A stretch of 58,688 nt of DNA from Flavobacteriia bacterium (GCA_947455255.1 CANGOA010000003.1:1-58688); one strand, 5' to 3'. Counted from the first letter of the stretch, positions 43,750 to 53,778 are shown. Numbers and translations are program-made. Notes: a model not told the origin generated them from the sequence alone.

Positions 43750-44516
43750 TTTTTCTTACAAACAAAAAAAACAGAACTGCTAATCCCTTTCAATCTCAAC
43801 TTAGGGAACCATTGTACAAAATCTGGATAAGGATATAAACAAGGGGTAATAATTTCATGAATAATAAACTTCTCACGTATGATTTTTTCCCAATTCTTAA
43901 TTCTATAATGTGTTAAGTCATAAAATGCATATTTGTGATTGGGTACACTATGTGAAGCGGGGATGAAGATGTGCACTAAACGTGAAATCATATCCTTCTT
44001 TCCTATGCTTTTCAGGAAGAAAAGTAGATTGACATGTGTCGTGAATAAATAATGGGATAATATCGCAATCAGTGCCATTGAGGTAGTAGGCATGCCAATG
44101 ATTAGTGTTCCCTCGTCTTTTAAAACTCGATTTATTTCATCTAGGCTTTTAGTCTCACTTCCTACGTGTTCTAATACGTGCGAACAGAAGACCATGTCAA
44201 ATGCTTTGTCTGTAAATGGAATTTCTTCGGCGCCACCTTGTACGATGTTTGGGGATGTGATTTTTTCAGTTGAAAACCTGCCAACTCCATGACTTCCTGG
44301 AGATGGGTCAATACCTTTGACTTCACATCCTAATTCTTGATTCGCACGATTCATGTTGTCACCAGAGCCGCAACCAACGTCTAAAAATGATGAGTTAGGT
44401 GTGATGTATTGTTTGAAAGAATTCCATTCAATGTCACGAATTACTTTTTGAAATTTTTCAATTTGATTTTTTGAAGAAAATGGAAACCAAAAAGCTTTCT
44501 TAATCAATTTAAACAT
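43746..44516 (-). CDS. class I SAM-dependent methyltransferase (Methyltransf_11 type)
   Basis: This 256-residue protein has the SAM loop FLDVGCGSGDNMNR, then EVKGIDPS, EIPFTDKAFDMVFCSHVLEHVG and INRVLKDEGTLIIGMP, the order of type 11 methyltransferases. The C-terminal 90 residues are specific and perhaps bind the acceptor. It lies between a GT2 and a GT4 gene with overlaps of 1 and 4 nt. Methylation of a sugar or capping of the growing glycan is the plausible role. Confidence 0.83.
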   Translation of the reverse strand: MFKLIKKAFWFPFSSKNQIEKFQKVIRDIEWNSFKQYITPNSSFLDVGCGSGDNMNRANQELGCEVKGIDPSPGSHGVGRFSTEKITSPNIVQGGAEEIPFTDKAFDMVFCSHVLEHVGSETKSLDEINRVLKDEGTLIIGMPTTSMALIAILSHYLFTTHVNLLFFLKSIGKKDMISRLVHIFIPASHSVPNHKYAFYDLTHYRIKNWEKIIREKFIIHEIITPCLYPYPDFVQWFPKLRLKGISSSVFFVCKKK

Positions 44517-45442
44517 TATGCGTGAATTTCGTGTGCTTTAGGTTTAGTGAACGCAAATTTAAGTAAAAAAAGCGACCTGACAAACTTGTATTTAAGGTCT
44601 AATTCAGGGAATTTAATGATAGACTTTATGATCCAACTGATTGCTTTTAAGTGATTTTTTTGGTAGAAGTGATAGTCCGATATACCATAGTAACATCGAT
44701 TTAGATGTAATCGTTTGATGGTTGATGGGATTTTTTTTCCAACTTCTTTATTATAAAATAATACTTTCAAGCCTTTTAAACGAAGGTTGTAGGCATTGTA
44801 TTTATAGATGTTTACAGAGTTGTCGTCGTGTAAATGATAAATTACGGACGTTATTGGAATGTATTTAATCGGATGTTTTTCTAATATTTCAGTCCATAAC
44901 ACCGTATCTTCTACAATAATTGTACGAGGATCGAATGAAAAATGATTGAATATCGAATGATGTAGGCAAACTCTAGCAGGGACAACCGAATTTTTTAAGA
45001 AAAAATCGATTGGTAAAGGCGAAGGGATTTCATTTTTTACAATGATTTCTTCTTCTTCGTTTGAAATTGCTTTTCCGTTTGTAAAGAACATCATACTCTG
45101 CTCTTGGTCACCAACGATTGCTTGGTAAAGATTACTCAAGTGTTCAGGTTCAAAATAATCGTCACTATCTATAAAAATGAAATAGTCGCCTTTTACTTTT
45201 TTTGCACCATTGTTTCGAGAAATTGCTCTTTCAGAATTTTGTTGGTTAATCAGTGAAAAACGTGTGTCATTTTCAATAATTCTCTGTATTTCATGTGCTG
45301 TATTGTCAGTGGAACCATCATTCACAATAATACATTCCCAATTTTTATAGGTTTGTTGCTGGATGGATGCAATGCATTTTTTTACCAATTCACATCGATT
45401 GTAAGTCGGAATAATTATGGAAAAAAAAGGCGAAGTTGTCAT
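44516..45442 (-). CDS. GT2 glycosyltransferase
   Basis: This 308-residue GT-A protein has FSIIIPTYNRCELVKKCI, IIVNDGSTDNTAHEI, NSERAISRNNGAKKVKGDY, and FIDSDDYFEPEHL as metal motif; IVEDTVLWTEIL follows. The start is taken as the ATG at 45442, just behind the upstream stop; a TTG five codons earlier is in frame but would overlap that gene. The sequence resembles the GT2 at 57055 (same PFFSVII/FSIII opening and SERAISRNNGAK/ERCETRNKGIQ region), so the two may be related by duplication or shared ancestry. Confidence 0.86.
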   Translation of the reverse strand: MTTSPFFSIIIPTYNRCELVKKCIASIQQQTYKNWECIIVNDGSTDNTAHEIQRIIENDTRFSLINQQNSERAISRNNGAKKVKGDYFIFIDSDDYFEPEHLSNLYQAIVGDQEQSMMFFTNGKAISNEEEEIIVKNEIPSPLPIDFFLKNSVVPARVCLHHSIFNHFSFDPRTIIVEDTVLWTEILEKHPIKYIPITSVIYHLHDDNSVNIYKYNAYNLRLKGLKVLFYNKEVGKKIPSTIKRLHLNRCYYGISDYHFYQKNHLKAISWIIKSIIKFPELDLKYKFVRSLFLLKFAFTKPKAHEIHA

Positions 45443-45446
45443 TGGA

Positions 45447-47384
45447 TTATTTTTCAATGGTTACTGGTAGGTACAACCAAATAAACTTATTTTTTGGGTA
45501 TTGATTGAGGTATTTTTTGTTCATTATTGTTAAATGATTATTATTAATTACATCACTAACGATACATTCAGGTCTTGTTTTATTTGGTGATATAGATTTC
45601 GTGTAATTTTTCACTTGAAGGTGAATTGGTTCGACGATTTGCTTGTTTAATTTAGGATATAGCGGATATTCCCATGAATCATTATGGATGATGAGTCCTA
45701 TTATACTGATTTTTTGAGCTGCAAGCTTGTTTGTAATTTTATCATATTCTGGGTATAAATCTGGCCTGTTTGTAAAGTACTTTTTGTAACGTGTTTCATT
45801 TATTCCTATAGTAGAATTTTGGTTTTCAATTGAAATAAATTCTCTCGAATAATTTGTAAGGATGATGTAAAAAGCTTGTGCGATTAATACTAAGGTCAGA
45901 ATATGATAAATTACATTTATTTTTTTAAGGCCAAACCCAATAACAATTACTGGTATGACCGAGTAAAAGAGAGGGATGTGAAGGCGCGAATTCCAAGGTT
46001 CCCAGGATAACATCAAACAAAATAATAAAAATTGAAAAAGAGCATGGATAATAATTACTAATAATATTGAATTTTTCTCCGTTTTCTCTTTTCTAAACCA
46101 TAAATAAACAATTAATCCGGAGGATATGCAGATCATCAACAAATGCAAAAAATTCGGTTGCGTATCTTCATGATTTTTCCATCCAGGGTTGCACGTAAAT
46201 GTTGCATTAAAAACATTCGTTCCTCTTTTGTTGATATCTAAGCTTGTCATTAGATGAAATTTTTCTATTAGAACATTTCCAGTATTACCCATAAATAAGG
46301 GGTCAAGATGTAATCCAATATTTTTTACAGCAATCGAAATTGTATTTGGGAGTGATAAATCTTCATTTATATAATCTTGACTTTCTTCCTTGGAGGTACC
46401 TCTGATGTCACCACTAAATTGATAGTTTCTATATGAATGAGGGAAGTTGATAAGTATTATTATTGCTAAACAAAGTATCGCATTTTTGATAAGCTTGATT
46501 TCCTTATGTTTAATAAATTTATACGTTATAAGACATGCGACAAGTAGTCCTGTAACAGGAAAGTATAAAAAAGAAATTGCCTTTGATAAAAAGGCTAGTC
46601 CAATTGAAATCCCTAAAAAAGTAAAATTGAATAGATTACTGTTTTTTAGTATTCTTACTATGAAATACATACTAGTTACTAAAAAGAATCCATGAAAAAT
46701 ATCATTTTGAGTACTGGAAGCTTGGAGTAGTGATTCAGGCAATAAAAATGTCAGTATAAAACCAAAAAATTGTTGTTTTTTGGATAAGCCTACTTCTTTG
46801 GATAAGCCTACGACTGCAAAGGATGCAAATACATGAAAAAATAATTGAGCTAAATTATTGAGGAGATCAGATCCGGTTAATAATTGTAGATTCATCATTA
46901 CATATTCCGAAAAACAGGGCTGGTAAAGTTGACGAAGAATATGTGTTTGAAAATTTTCAAAAGAACCGTGCGCAATCCAATCGATTATTCTTGGCATGTG
47001 ATACGTCATCGAATCCCAGTTATTTGGGGGGTACATAATCCCTTGAATTACTAGCAGTAGAAATATTAAACTTACACTAATCAAACTTGTTTTCTGCAAG
47101 AAGGTGGTTTTGATTTTTGAATAACTATCGTGAATAAGCTTGTAACAGGATGAAATAGTTTTGTATTTGTAGTGATATGCAAATAGTATGAGAGTTAAAC
47201 TTAGCCAAGTAAAAGTAATGTTGAGAACATTTATTTGGTTAATCAGACTTAATGTTTCGTTTAAAACTAAAAGAATAAGCGAAAAAGTTAGTGTTGTTAA
47301 AATAATCGAATGGATAATCTTTTTGCTTTTGAAATAAATGGCAATAAAAAGATTTAAAATAAAAATTAAAAGTAAAAAAGCCAT
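45447..47384 (-). CDS. GT39/PMT_2-like multi-pass membrane glycosyltransferase (GT-C)
   Basis: This 645-residue polytopic protein has after the first helices a loop reading PNNWDSMTYHMPRIIDWI, the characteristic GT-C motif of ArnT/PMT-related proteins, with Asp as the probable catalytic residue. LLPESLLQASSTQNDIFHGF is a second conserved patch. At least ten further membrane segments and a periplasmic C-terminal domain of about 120 residues follow. It heads the minus-strand operon with GT2, methyltransferase and GT4 genes and is divergent (134 bp) from the DPM1-like GT2 at 47519, which could make its polyprenyl-phosphate donor. Confidence 0.75.
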   Translation of the reverse strand: MAFLLLIFILNLFIAIYFKSKKIIHSIILTTLTFSLILLVLNETLSLINQINVLNITFTWLSLTLILFAYHYKYKTISSCYKLIHDSYSKIKTTFLQKTSLISVSLIFLLLVIQGIMYPPNNWDSMTYHMPRIIDWIAHGSFENFQTHILRQLYQPCFSEYVMMNLQLLTGSDLLNNLAQLFFHVFASFAVVGLSKEVGLSKKQQFFGFILTFLLPESLLQASSTQNDIFHGFFLVTSMYFIVRILKNSNLFNFTFLGISIGLAFLSKAISFLYFPVTGLLVACLITYKFIKHKEIKLIKNAILCLAIIILINFPHSYRNYQFSGDIRGTSKEESQDYINEDLSLPNTISIAVKNIGLHLDPLFMGNTGNVLIEKFHLMTSLDINKRGTNVFNATFTCNPGWKNHEDTQPNFLHLLMICISSGLIVYLWFRKEKTEKNSILLVIIIHALFQFLLFCLMLSWEPWNSRLHIPLFYSVIPVIVIGFGLKKINVIYHILTLVLIAQAFYIILTNYSREFISIENQNSTIGINETRYKKYFTNRPDLYPEYDKITNKLAAQKISIIGLIIHNDSWEYPLYPKLNKQIVEPIHLQVKNYTKSISPNKTRPECIVSDVINNNHLTIMNKKYLNQYPKNKFIWLYLPVTIEK

Positions 47385-47518
47385 ATTTGTCGTGAAATAT
47401 TTCCGTAAAATTAATTAATATTCTACGAAAGCATAGTTATTTACTATGTATAATTCAAATAACACATATTTATACTATTTTTACGCTATATTATTTTTTT
47501 AAAACAGAATAAATAATT

Positions 47519-48712
47519 ATGATCTTATCTATAGTTATCCCTGCGCTTAATGAAGAAGACAGTATTGCTTCAATCATCGAAAGAACATTAACAGCTAGCC
47601 CAATTATTATAAAAAATACGGATATTACTGAAGTTGAAATTACTGTAGTTAGTGATGGTTCTACGGATAATACTGTAAAATTCGCACAAAAATATCTTCC
47701 TAAAATAAATTTAATCATTTTTGAAAAAAATAAAGGGTATGGTGCAGCTATCAAGCAAGGATGGAATGAGTCTAAGGGAGATTTAGTTGCGTTTTTAGAT
47801 GCTGATGGAACTTGTGATCCATTGTTTTTTGAAAATTTATGTAATCTATTAAAAACTGAAAATGCGGATGTCGTTTTAGGGTGTCGATTAAATAAAGAGT
47901 CTAAAATGCCTTTAATTCGTAGGGTGGGTAATTTTATGTTTGCTGCACTACTTACTTTTTTATCTTCTTCAAAAGTTAAAGATACAGCTAGTGGAATGCG
48001 AGTGGTTAAGCGTGCTAGTTTGAATAAACTATACCCTTTGCCAGATGGGCTTCATTTTACTCCTGCGATGAGTGCTAAAGCCTTAATGAATGATAATGTT
48101 ACCATTGCAGAAATTGATATGCCTTATAATGAGCGTGATGGGGAGTCAAAACTTCATGTATTGAAAGATGGAATACGTTTTTTACGTGTGATTTTAACGG
48201 CAGCGTTTTTGTATAGACCGCAAGTAATTTTTAATTCTGTTGCATCAATTTTATTCATCTTTTCTGCCCTTTTGATGTTTCAACCGTTAGGTTATTATTT
48301 TGCGAATCATAAAGTTGCAGAATGGATGATTTATCGATTTATCGTGTCAGAAACTTTTGCAATTACAGCCATGGTTTTGTTTAGTAGTTCTTTTGTATTG
48401 CATAATACGGTTTGGTTATCTTTGTCAAATGACATTGAAAAAGAGAAAGTTTCTGGACTTGTAATGTCGTTTTTTAAATCTAAATTTTCAACACTACTTG
48501 CACTTGGGTTATTAATCGTTGGATTGGTTTTAATTGGGAGTAGTATTGGTTCTCGAATAATCACTGGACATACACACGAACATTGGTCTAGATACATTGC
48601 TTTTTCATTTTTAACGATTTCAGGATTTATTATATTGATTACTAAATGGATAAATTGGGTTTTTTCTGTGTTGAAAGATAAAGTGTTGTATATTCAAGCA
48701 AATAGTCATTAA
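47519..48712 (+). CDS. DPM1-like GT2 with C-terminal membrane domain
   Basis: This 397-residue protein has a GT-A domain (1-230) with LSIVIPALNEEDSI, TVVSDGSTDNTV, KNKGYGAAIKQGW and AFLDADGTCDP (DxD-type site), then DTASGMRVVKRASL and MPYNERDGESKLHVLKDGIRFL of the dolichol-phosphate synthase group. The C-terminal 165 residues form about four membrane helices. It probably makes a polyprenyl-phosphate sugar. It is followed after 65 bp by a methyltransferase gene and is divergent from a GT-C transferase gene, its likely user. Confidence 0.85.
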   Translation: MILSIVIPALNEEDSIASIIERTLTASPIIIKNTDITEVEITVVSDGSTDNTVKFAQKYLPKINLIIFEKNKGYGAAIKQGWNESKGDLVAFLDADGTCDPLFFENLCNLLKTENADVVLGCRLNKESKMPLIRRVGNFMFAALLTFLSSSKVKDTASGMRVVKRASLNKLYPLPDGLHFTPAMSAKALMNDNVTIAEIDMPYNERDGESKLHVLKDGIRFLRVILTAAFLYRPQVIFNSVASILFIFSALLMFQPLGYYFANHKVAEWMIYRFIVSETFAITAMVLFSSSFVLHNTVWLSLSNDIEKEKVSGLVMSFFKSKFSTLLALGLLIVGLVLIGSSIGSRIITGHTHEHWSRYIAFSFLTISGFIILITKWINWVFSVLKDKVLYIQANSH

Positions 48713-48777
48713 ATAGGTCTCTTTATTGAAAATTAATTTCGAAAGAAATAGTGTTTAATTTTTTTAATAATTTATAT

Positions 48778-49566
48778 ATGAAATATTTAAATTTAGGTTG
48801 TGGCGGCACATTTCATAAAGATTGGGTTAATATTGATTATGCTTCCGTTTCACCTTTTGTAAAAATACACGATTTATCAAAAGGAATTCCTTGTGATGAT
48901 AATTCATTTAAATTAGTTTATCATTCCCATATATTAGAACATTTTAATCAAATTGACGGAATACAATTTTTAAAAGAATGTTATCGAGTAACAGAATATG
49001 ATGGTGTGATCAGAATCGTAATCCCAGATTTAAAAGAAACAGTGGACGAATATGTAGAAGCTTATAAAAATGTCAAAGAAAACAAAAATGATTTAACAAG
49101 AGCAAATTACGAATGGGCAGTTATTGAGTTAATCGACCAATTCGTACGTGAAGAATCCGGAGGTGAAATGCTTAGATATTGGGCAAAAGAGAACATTGTA
49201 AATACTGAAAAATTAGAAAGTCGTGTAGGATCAGTTTTTTATAATTTTAAAAACTATAAATTCCCTGAAATAAATCCTCCTAAAGGTTTTTTTGAAAAGT
49301 TGAAAGCTTTTTTTTTAGCAAAAACAGGTATTTCTTGGGAACAATACCAAACAATGAAATTTTATGATGTTGGAGAACGTCACAAGTGGATGTATGACGA
49401 CTTCTCCTTAACTGAACTACTAAAAGAAATTGGATATACGAACATAACAGTTCGAGATGGAAAAACTTCATACGTCGAAGATTGGAAAGCGTATATGTCT
49501 CTAGATGTAGAAGGTGAAAATATTAGAATCCCAAATTCTTTGATAATAGAAGGAATAAAAAAATAA
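48778..49566 (+). CDS. SAM-dependent methyltransferase
   Basis: This 262-residue protein begins MKYLNLGCGGTFHKDWVNID, with the SAM glycine loop right at the N-terminus as in a group of small O-antigen/capsule methyltransferases. IPCDDNSFKLVYHSHILEHF and RVTEYDGVIRIVIPDL follow (type 11 order). The ATG at 48778 is chosen; a GTG at 48751 would add nine AT-rich codons of no conserved character. Its stop directly abuts the convergent gene at 49567. Target unknown. Confidence 0.8.
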   Translation: MKYLNLGCGGTFHKDWVNIDYASVSPFVKIHDLSKGIPCDDNSFKLVYHSHILEHFNQIDGIQFLKECYRVTEYDGVIRIVIPDLKETVDEYVEAYKNVKENKNDLTRANYEWAVIELIDQFVREESGGEMLRYWAKENIVNTEKLESRVGSVFYNFKNYKFPEINPPKGFFEKLKAFFLAKTGISWEQYQTMKFYDVGERHKWMYDDFSLTELLKEIGYTNITVRDGKTSYVEDWKAYMSLDVEGENIRIPNSLIIEGIKK

Positions 49567-50502
49567 TTAGAATAAGTATTTTTTTCGAAACAAATAAAGC
49601 TTATCTCTTGTTGATAAATATTTACCGTTAAAAATTTTCTCTGTGTAAAATTTTTCTAACAACTTATTTTCTTTGATTGATGAGAAATAATATTTTTTCT
49701 TTACAAAAATAGTATCTGCTAACTCTATATTGTAATAAGGATTATCTTCTAATTTAAAATCTCCACAATGTTCTCCTGACCCATCTAAACCAATGTTATT
49801 AGTTAAGCTAATGGAGGGGTGTAAGGATAAGCCATTTTTTAAAAAAACAGAAGCATACCAAAAAATCGCCCACGTTGAAATCTGGCCAGATTTATTTTGA
49901 AAGAGTTGATCCCTATAGGATGGGAAAGTATTGTTTACTGTAAATTTTTCCCATAAATTTCTTTTTTCAATCTGTTCGATTTGGTAATCTACATTTTTTT
50001 CAAAAAAACTCCAAGATTCTTTCCATGTCCCCCAACCCCAGCAAGAGGTAGGCTTACTGAAAAACACATACTTTTTATTCGTATCCTGAAAAGGAAAAAC
50101 ATACCCGCTGATATGCATCACTTTTTTCGTAGAGGCATATATTTCTAACGCATCATTCATATATTTTAAAAAACCGCTAGAAGTTGCAATGTCATCTTCT
50201 AAAACAATAATTCTTCCATATTTATTTACAATTTCTGTAACCCCTTCTATAATCGAATTGGCAAGTCCCTTATTGATTTGACTTTCGATTAGGGAAACAC
50301 GTTTAAATCCAAGGATTTCCCTAATTACCTGTCTGGTTTCTTCGATTTTTTCTTTTTCTGAATCTGTAGCATTTTCTTTTGCTCCATCACAATACACAAA
50401 TAGTTCACTGTCTTTTGCTTCAGGATTATTTTTTAATGCATCTAGTACTTTTTGAGTATGGTCTGGTCTGTTATAGACAAATAAAACGATTGGTGCTAAC
50501 AT
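49567..50502 (-). CDS. GT-A fold glycosyltransferase (GNT-I/GT2-like)
   Basis: This 311-residue protein opens with IVLFVYNRPDHTQKVLDAL, has LFVYCDGAKENATD and NKGLANSIIEGVTEI, and the metal motif IVLEDDIATSSGFLKY. SKPTSCWGWGTWKESW is a family-typical aromatic segment. The LEDD motif and overall layout resemble GT13-like GlcNAc-transferases and the related bacterial GT2 enzymes. It is the last gene of the operon 53756-49567, 4 bp behind the GNAT gene. Confidence 0.78.
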   Translation of the reverse strand: MLAPIVLFVYNRPDHTQKVLDALKNNPEAKDSELFVYCDGAKENATDSEKEKIEETRQVIREILGFKRVSLIESQINKGLANSIIEGVTEIVNKYGRIIVLEDDIATSSGFLKYMNDALEIYASTKKVMHISGYVFPFQDTNKKYVFFSKPTSCWGWGTWKESWSFFEKNVDYQIEQIEKRNLWEKFTVNNTFPSYRDQLFQNKSGQISTWAIFWYASVFLKNGLSLHPSISLTNNIGLDGSGEHCGDFKLEDNPYYNIELADTIFVKKKYYFSSIKENKLLEKFYTEKIFNGKYLSTRDKLYLFRKKYLF

Positions 50503-50506
50503 TTAA

Positions 50507-51484
50507 TTATATTGAATCGTGATCAATTGGGCTTATATTCCAATACAAAGATGAATTTATTTTTTCGTATTCCAATACTGTTGTAAATGAAATAAAAGGG
50601 GTTTGGAAGGATAATGGACCTTTTGAAAATGGATTCGAAATAAATCCTGTTTTTTTTAAGGTGTTACTCCAATTTCCATTTTCCTGAGAAAAAGCGAGTA
50701 TTCCTTTTATGGACTGAGTAACGTTTTCCTTTGTAAGTATGTTTATTATGAGTTGTTTCCCTTCCGAAATGGATTCGAAATGATAATCAATTAATTGAAT
50801 TATATTTTTTTCAATATAAAATACTATGAATGAAGTCGAATTTTGATGAAATGTTGATAAAGTGAATATTTTATAGGTGTGTAAGGGATTTTTTAATCTC
50901 CAAGTATATTTTTCGATTGTACGTTTTGTCTGGATTTTATTTATTGAATCCGATACTATCAAATGTTTGATTGCATCCAAATCATTGATAGCACATTCAG
51001 CAATCTGATAGTGTTTATTTTTTGGAATAAAGTTTTTAAAAAATGCCGGATAAAACTGATTTTTACAATTAAAAAGGTGTTTCCATCCGAATTTTAGAAA
51101 ACCAGGTGTCGATTCACTACCTCCAAAACCGATGATAAATAATTGATTTTCTTGTTCGAGTTCATTATAACAATGTTTCGCTAAACGTTGGAACAATCCT
51201 TTACGTCTATGCTTGGAATGGGTCATGGTGTCGCACGATTGAAAAATCAATTTTTCTTCTCCGAAATAGGAAATCATTTGTGGAATTACTCCGTAATACG
51301 CAGCAATTTCATCAGAATCGGATTTTGCGTAATATCCTCTTACAAATCCGTCTGGATTATCCAAATATTTCCATTTAAAGTAAGCAATATCTACTTCCAT
51401 ACCAAAACAATCTTGCATCAAAGGAATAAGGCAATCAAAATCTGTTTTCTCTAAACGATGTATGGTATAGTTTTCCATTTTCAT
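50507..51484 (-). CDS. GNAT-family N-acyltransferase
   Basis: This 325-residue protein's N-terminal half is a GNAT domain: YTIHRLEKTDFDCLIPLM, AAYYGVIPQMI, and the acyl-CoA pyrophosphate loop HSKHRRKGLFQRLAKH. IIGFGGSESTPGFLKFGW is typical for GNAT proteins in polysaccharide clusters. The C-terminal half may be a second degenerate GNAT-like domain. It overlaps the polysaccharide deacetylase start/stop by 1 nt. Together with that deacetylase it could exchange an acetyl group for another acyl group on an amino sugar; this is inference. Confidence 0.75.
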   Translation of the reverse strand: MKMENYTIHRLEKTDFDCLIPLMQDCFGMEVDIAYFKWKYLDNPDGFVRGYYAKSDSDEIAAYYGVIPQMISYFGEEKLIFQSCDTMTHSKHRRKGLFQRLAKHCYNELEQENQLFIIGFGGSESTPGFLKFGWKHLFNCKNQFYPAFFKNFIPKNKHYQIAECAINDLDAIKHLIVSDSINKIQTKRTIEKYTWRLKNPLHTYKIFTLSTFHQNSTSFIVFYIEKNIIQLIDYHFESISEGKQLIINILTKENVTQSIKGILAFSQENGNWSNTLKKTGFISNPFSKGPLSFQTPFISFTTVLEYEKINSSLYWNISPIDHDSI

Positions 51485-52467
51485 TATTTTTTGATCAATT
51501 TTTTCATCTTTTGAATAACACCAAAAGTATGCGCTAAAGCTAATTCGGTATTTTGATGGTATTGATTAATTCTATAATAACTTGCAGCTTTAAAATTGAA
51601 ATTTTTATTTATGTGCGTTGTCTTGTCGTCCGTTTTTAATAAATACTTATATCCTAAATCGGACGCTAATTGATCAGTTAGTTCATTGGAAGCTCCATTG
51701 GGGTAAGCAAATACAGGTATATTTTGTTGCGTGATCTTCTCTAGTATTTGCTTCGAATGCGCTAGTTCATAACTAGCTGCTTCTGTATTAATTTTAGTAA
51801 GAACGGAATGGCTGTGTGAATGAGAACCAATTTCTACTAGTTTATTTTTCGCTAAAGTTGTCAGTTGTTCATCTGAAATAACGCGAGAATATAAATCAGG
51901 ATTCATAGTCAATTTTTTGTGCATATTCAAGGTGAATTTTCGTTTATCTTCTTTATTAAGATTGGATAAAATTGCAGTGAATTCGTTCTCAGTGACTATA
52001 GGAGTTACGTAATTAATTTTAATAGGCTCAGTTAAATATGTTTCATCCATATATTCAGTCAATGTATTTGAATGATTTAGGATATCATATACACGTAGAA
52101 AATCTTGTGGTAATTTCGTTTCAAGTATTTCGGTGTCAATGTTAATATTGAATTTTAATTGATGACTTTCCATGAAAGGTAACACATGTTCAATTATGTC
52201 ATACATTCCATCGTCAAACGTGATGATAGCAGCAGGTTTTTTAGGATTTGATTGGTAATGTTTTTCAACTTCTGCAAAGTGTAATATTTCGTATTTTTTT
52301 TTCAAAAATAGACACATCTCTTGATACACTTTTGTTGGGACAGCAGGATAAAATGTAAGTGGTTTATCATTTACTTGATGAAAAAGTACTACAAGTAGTT
52401 CTTGTTTATTACGAAAAGGGCGATAATTGAGTGTAAGTAATCGAATTAAACGAAAGATGAGGTGCAT
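51484..52467 (-). CDS. polysaccharide deacetylase (NodB-fold, CE4-like)
   Basis: This 327-residue protein has the NodB motif 1 AAIITFDDGMYDI, with the catalytic base and metal-binding Asp, and motif 2 IGSHSHSHSVL, with the metal-binding histidines. The later motif PVFAYPNGA is also recognisable. An insertion of about 100 residues between motifs 1 and 2 is larger than in typical CE4 enzymes. No signal peptide is obvious, although the N-terminus is basic and hydrophobic. It is 5 bp behind a GT4 gene and overlaps the GNAT gene. It likely removes an acetyl group from an amino sugar of the glycan or its precursor. Confidence 0.82.
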   Translation of the reverse strand: MHLIFRLIRLLTLNYRPFRNKQELLVVLFHQVNDKPLTFYPAVPTKVYQEMCLFLKKKYEILHFAEVEKHYQSNPKKPAAIITFDDGMYDIIEHVLPFMESHQLKFNINIDTEILETKLPQDFLRVYDILNHSNTLTEYMDETYLTEPIKINYVTPIVTENEFTAILSNLNKEDKRKFTLNMHKKLTMNPDLYSRVISDEQLTTLAKNKLVEIGSHSHSHSVLTKINTEAASYELAHSKQILEKITQQNIPVFAYPNGASNELTDQLASDLGYKYLLKTDDKTTHINKNFNFKAASYYRINQYHQNTELALAHTFGVIQKMKKLIKK

Positions 52468-52472
52468 GATTT

Positions 52473-53756
52473 TTAGATTATCGAATTTATTTTAGAGGCT
52501 AAAATTTCCGTTTGTTTTTGTCTTGAATAAAATAGTATCCTATCTTCATTCATTTTTTTGAACGAGCTTTTATTTAATTTACATAAAATCAAAGCATCAA
52601 ATTTTTCTTTCACTTCTTGTATGGAATCACAGTTGATTCCAAGTTTTGTATCATTTAAAATTTGTTCAATGACATCTTTGTCATTCGGATAATGAAGAAT
52701 GTTTTTTTGTAATCCTATGTATTCATACAATTTACTCGAAGGAATGCCTTTAAATCCATTGTAGGAAAGCATTAATAGTAGGTCAGCATTTTTTTGCAGT
52801 TCAAGAACTTCATTTTTTGGAAGCCAATTTGTTATGTGAAGATACTTTTCGTACCCTTCCATTATCTGACTCACTCTTAAAGTCTGTTTAGGATCAAAGC
52901 CTAAGCCTGGGAAGTGGATATGAATTTTTAGTTTGTTTTCTTTTTTATTATTTTCAATAATTAAATTCAGTATTTCTTCAATTGGTTGATTGTAATACAA
53001 TGTTCCATTATGAACAATATGAAAATCCTTTGAATCGGAAAATTCGGAGCACGATACTGTGTCATCGTATCCATTTAATATGGTGTGTCCAGGGATTTTT
53101 AAAAAATCACTAATTTGTTCTACATAATTATCGGATACTGTAGTGAAAAATGCTGCTGTAGAACACCATTTTTTTTCGAATTTACTTTGTAAGAAATATA
53201 AAGCCTTATTTATTCCTCTTACTTGAACAGCCATTTTGTTTGTAGTCCATGCATCTCTGTAATCTGCTATCCAAGGTATACCTGTTTTTTTATGTAACAA
53301 GTAACAAAATTTAAATTGAATGAAAGGATTTGCAGATGTAAGAATGGCTTTTAAATCTTTGTTTTTCTGAAGATAATCTAAGGTGAAATCGTAGAAATTT
53401 GAATAGGGAATAAATCGATTACTCACTAATTCAAATATCATGGTTAAAATAGTCAAAAATTTACTTGTGTATTTTTTGAAAATAGAATTCTTTGAGCTTA
53501 AAAAAATGCGATCTCTTAAACTGGAAGTATAGGGTAGGTAATAAACTTCATGTGTTTCATAAACTTTATGTAATACCTTATTCCCAGTAGATTTTAAGAC
53601 GTCTTCTGGTGTATTGATGGCTAAGTCCCAATTTCTAGTGATTATTATTGGGAATATTCCGAACGAATTCAAATGTTTAGCAAATCCAGTCACCCTGTTA
53701 GATGCAGTTAAACTACAAGGGTTGAAAAAATAGGAAAGGATCAGGATTTTTTTCAT
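52473..53756 (-). CDS. GT4-like glycosyltransferase
   Basis: This 427-residue GT-B protein has KKILILSYFFNPCSLTASNR at the N-terminus, WIADYRDAWT, FFTTVSDNYVEQI, a donor domain starting VHNGTLYYNQPIEEILNL, and NADLLLMLSYNGFKGIPSSKLYEYIG in place of E-x7-E. This is the type often annotated as glycosyltransferase WbuB-like. The frame is open 50 codons upstream, but the extra sequence is not conserved-looking and overlaps the spacer; the ATG at 53756 fits with a -7 box 22 bp before it. It is the first gene of a four-gene minus-strand operon. Confidence 0.8.
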   Translation of the reverse strand: MKKILILSYFFNPCSLTASNRVTGFAKHLNSFGIFPIIITRNWDLAINTPEDVLKSTGNKVLHKVYETHEVYYLPYTSSLRDRIFLSSKNSIFKKYTSKFLTILTMIFELVSNRFIPYSNFYDFTLDYLQKNKDLKAILTSANPFIQFKFCYLLHKKTGIPWIADYRDAWTTNKMAVQVRGINKALYFLQSKFEKKWCSTAAFFTTVSDNYVEQISDFLKIPGHTILNGYDDTVSCSEFSDSKDFHIVHNGTLYYNQPIEEILNLIIENNKKENKLKIHIHFPGLGFDPKQTLRVSQIMEGYEKYLHITNWLPKNEVLELQKNADLLLMLSYNGFKGIPSSKLYEYIGLQKNILHYPNDKDVIEQILNDTKLGINCDSIQEVKEKFDALILCKLNKSSFKKMNEDRILFYSRQKQTEILASKINSII

Positions 53757-53778
53757 TAGAATATAAACAAGAACATTA

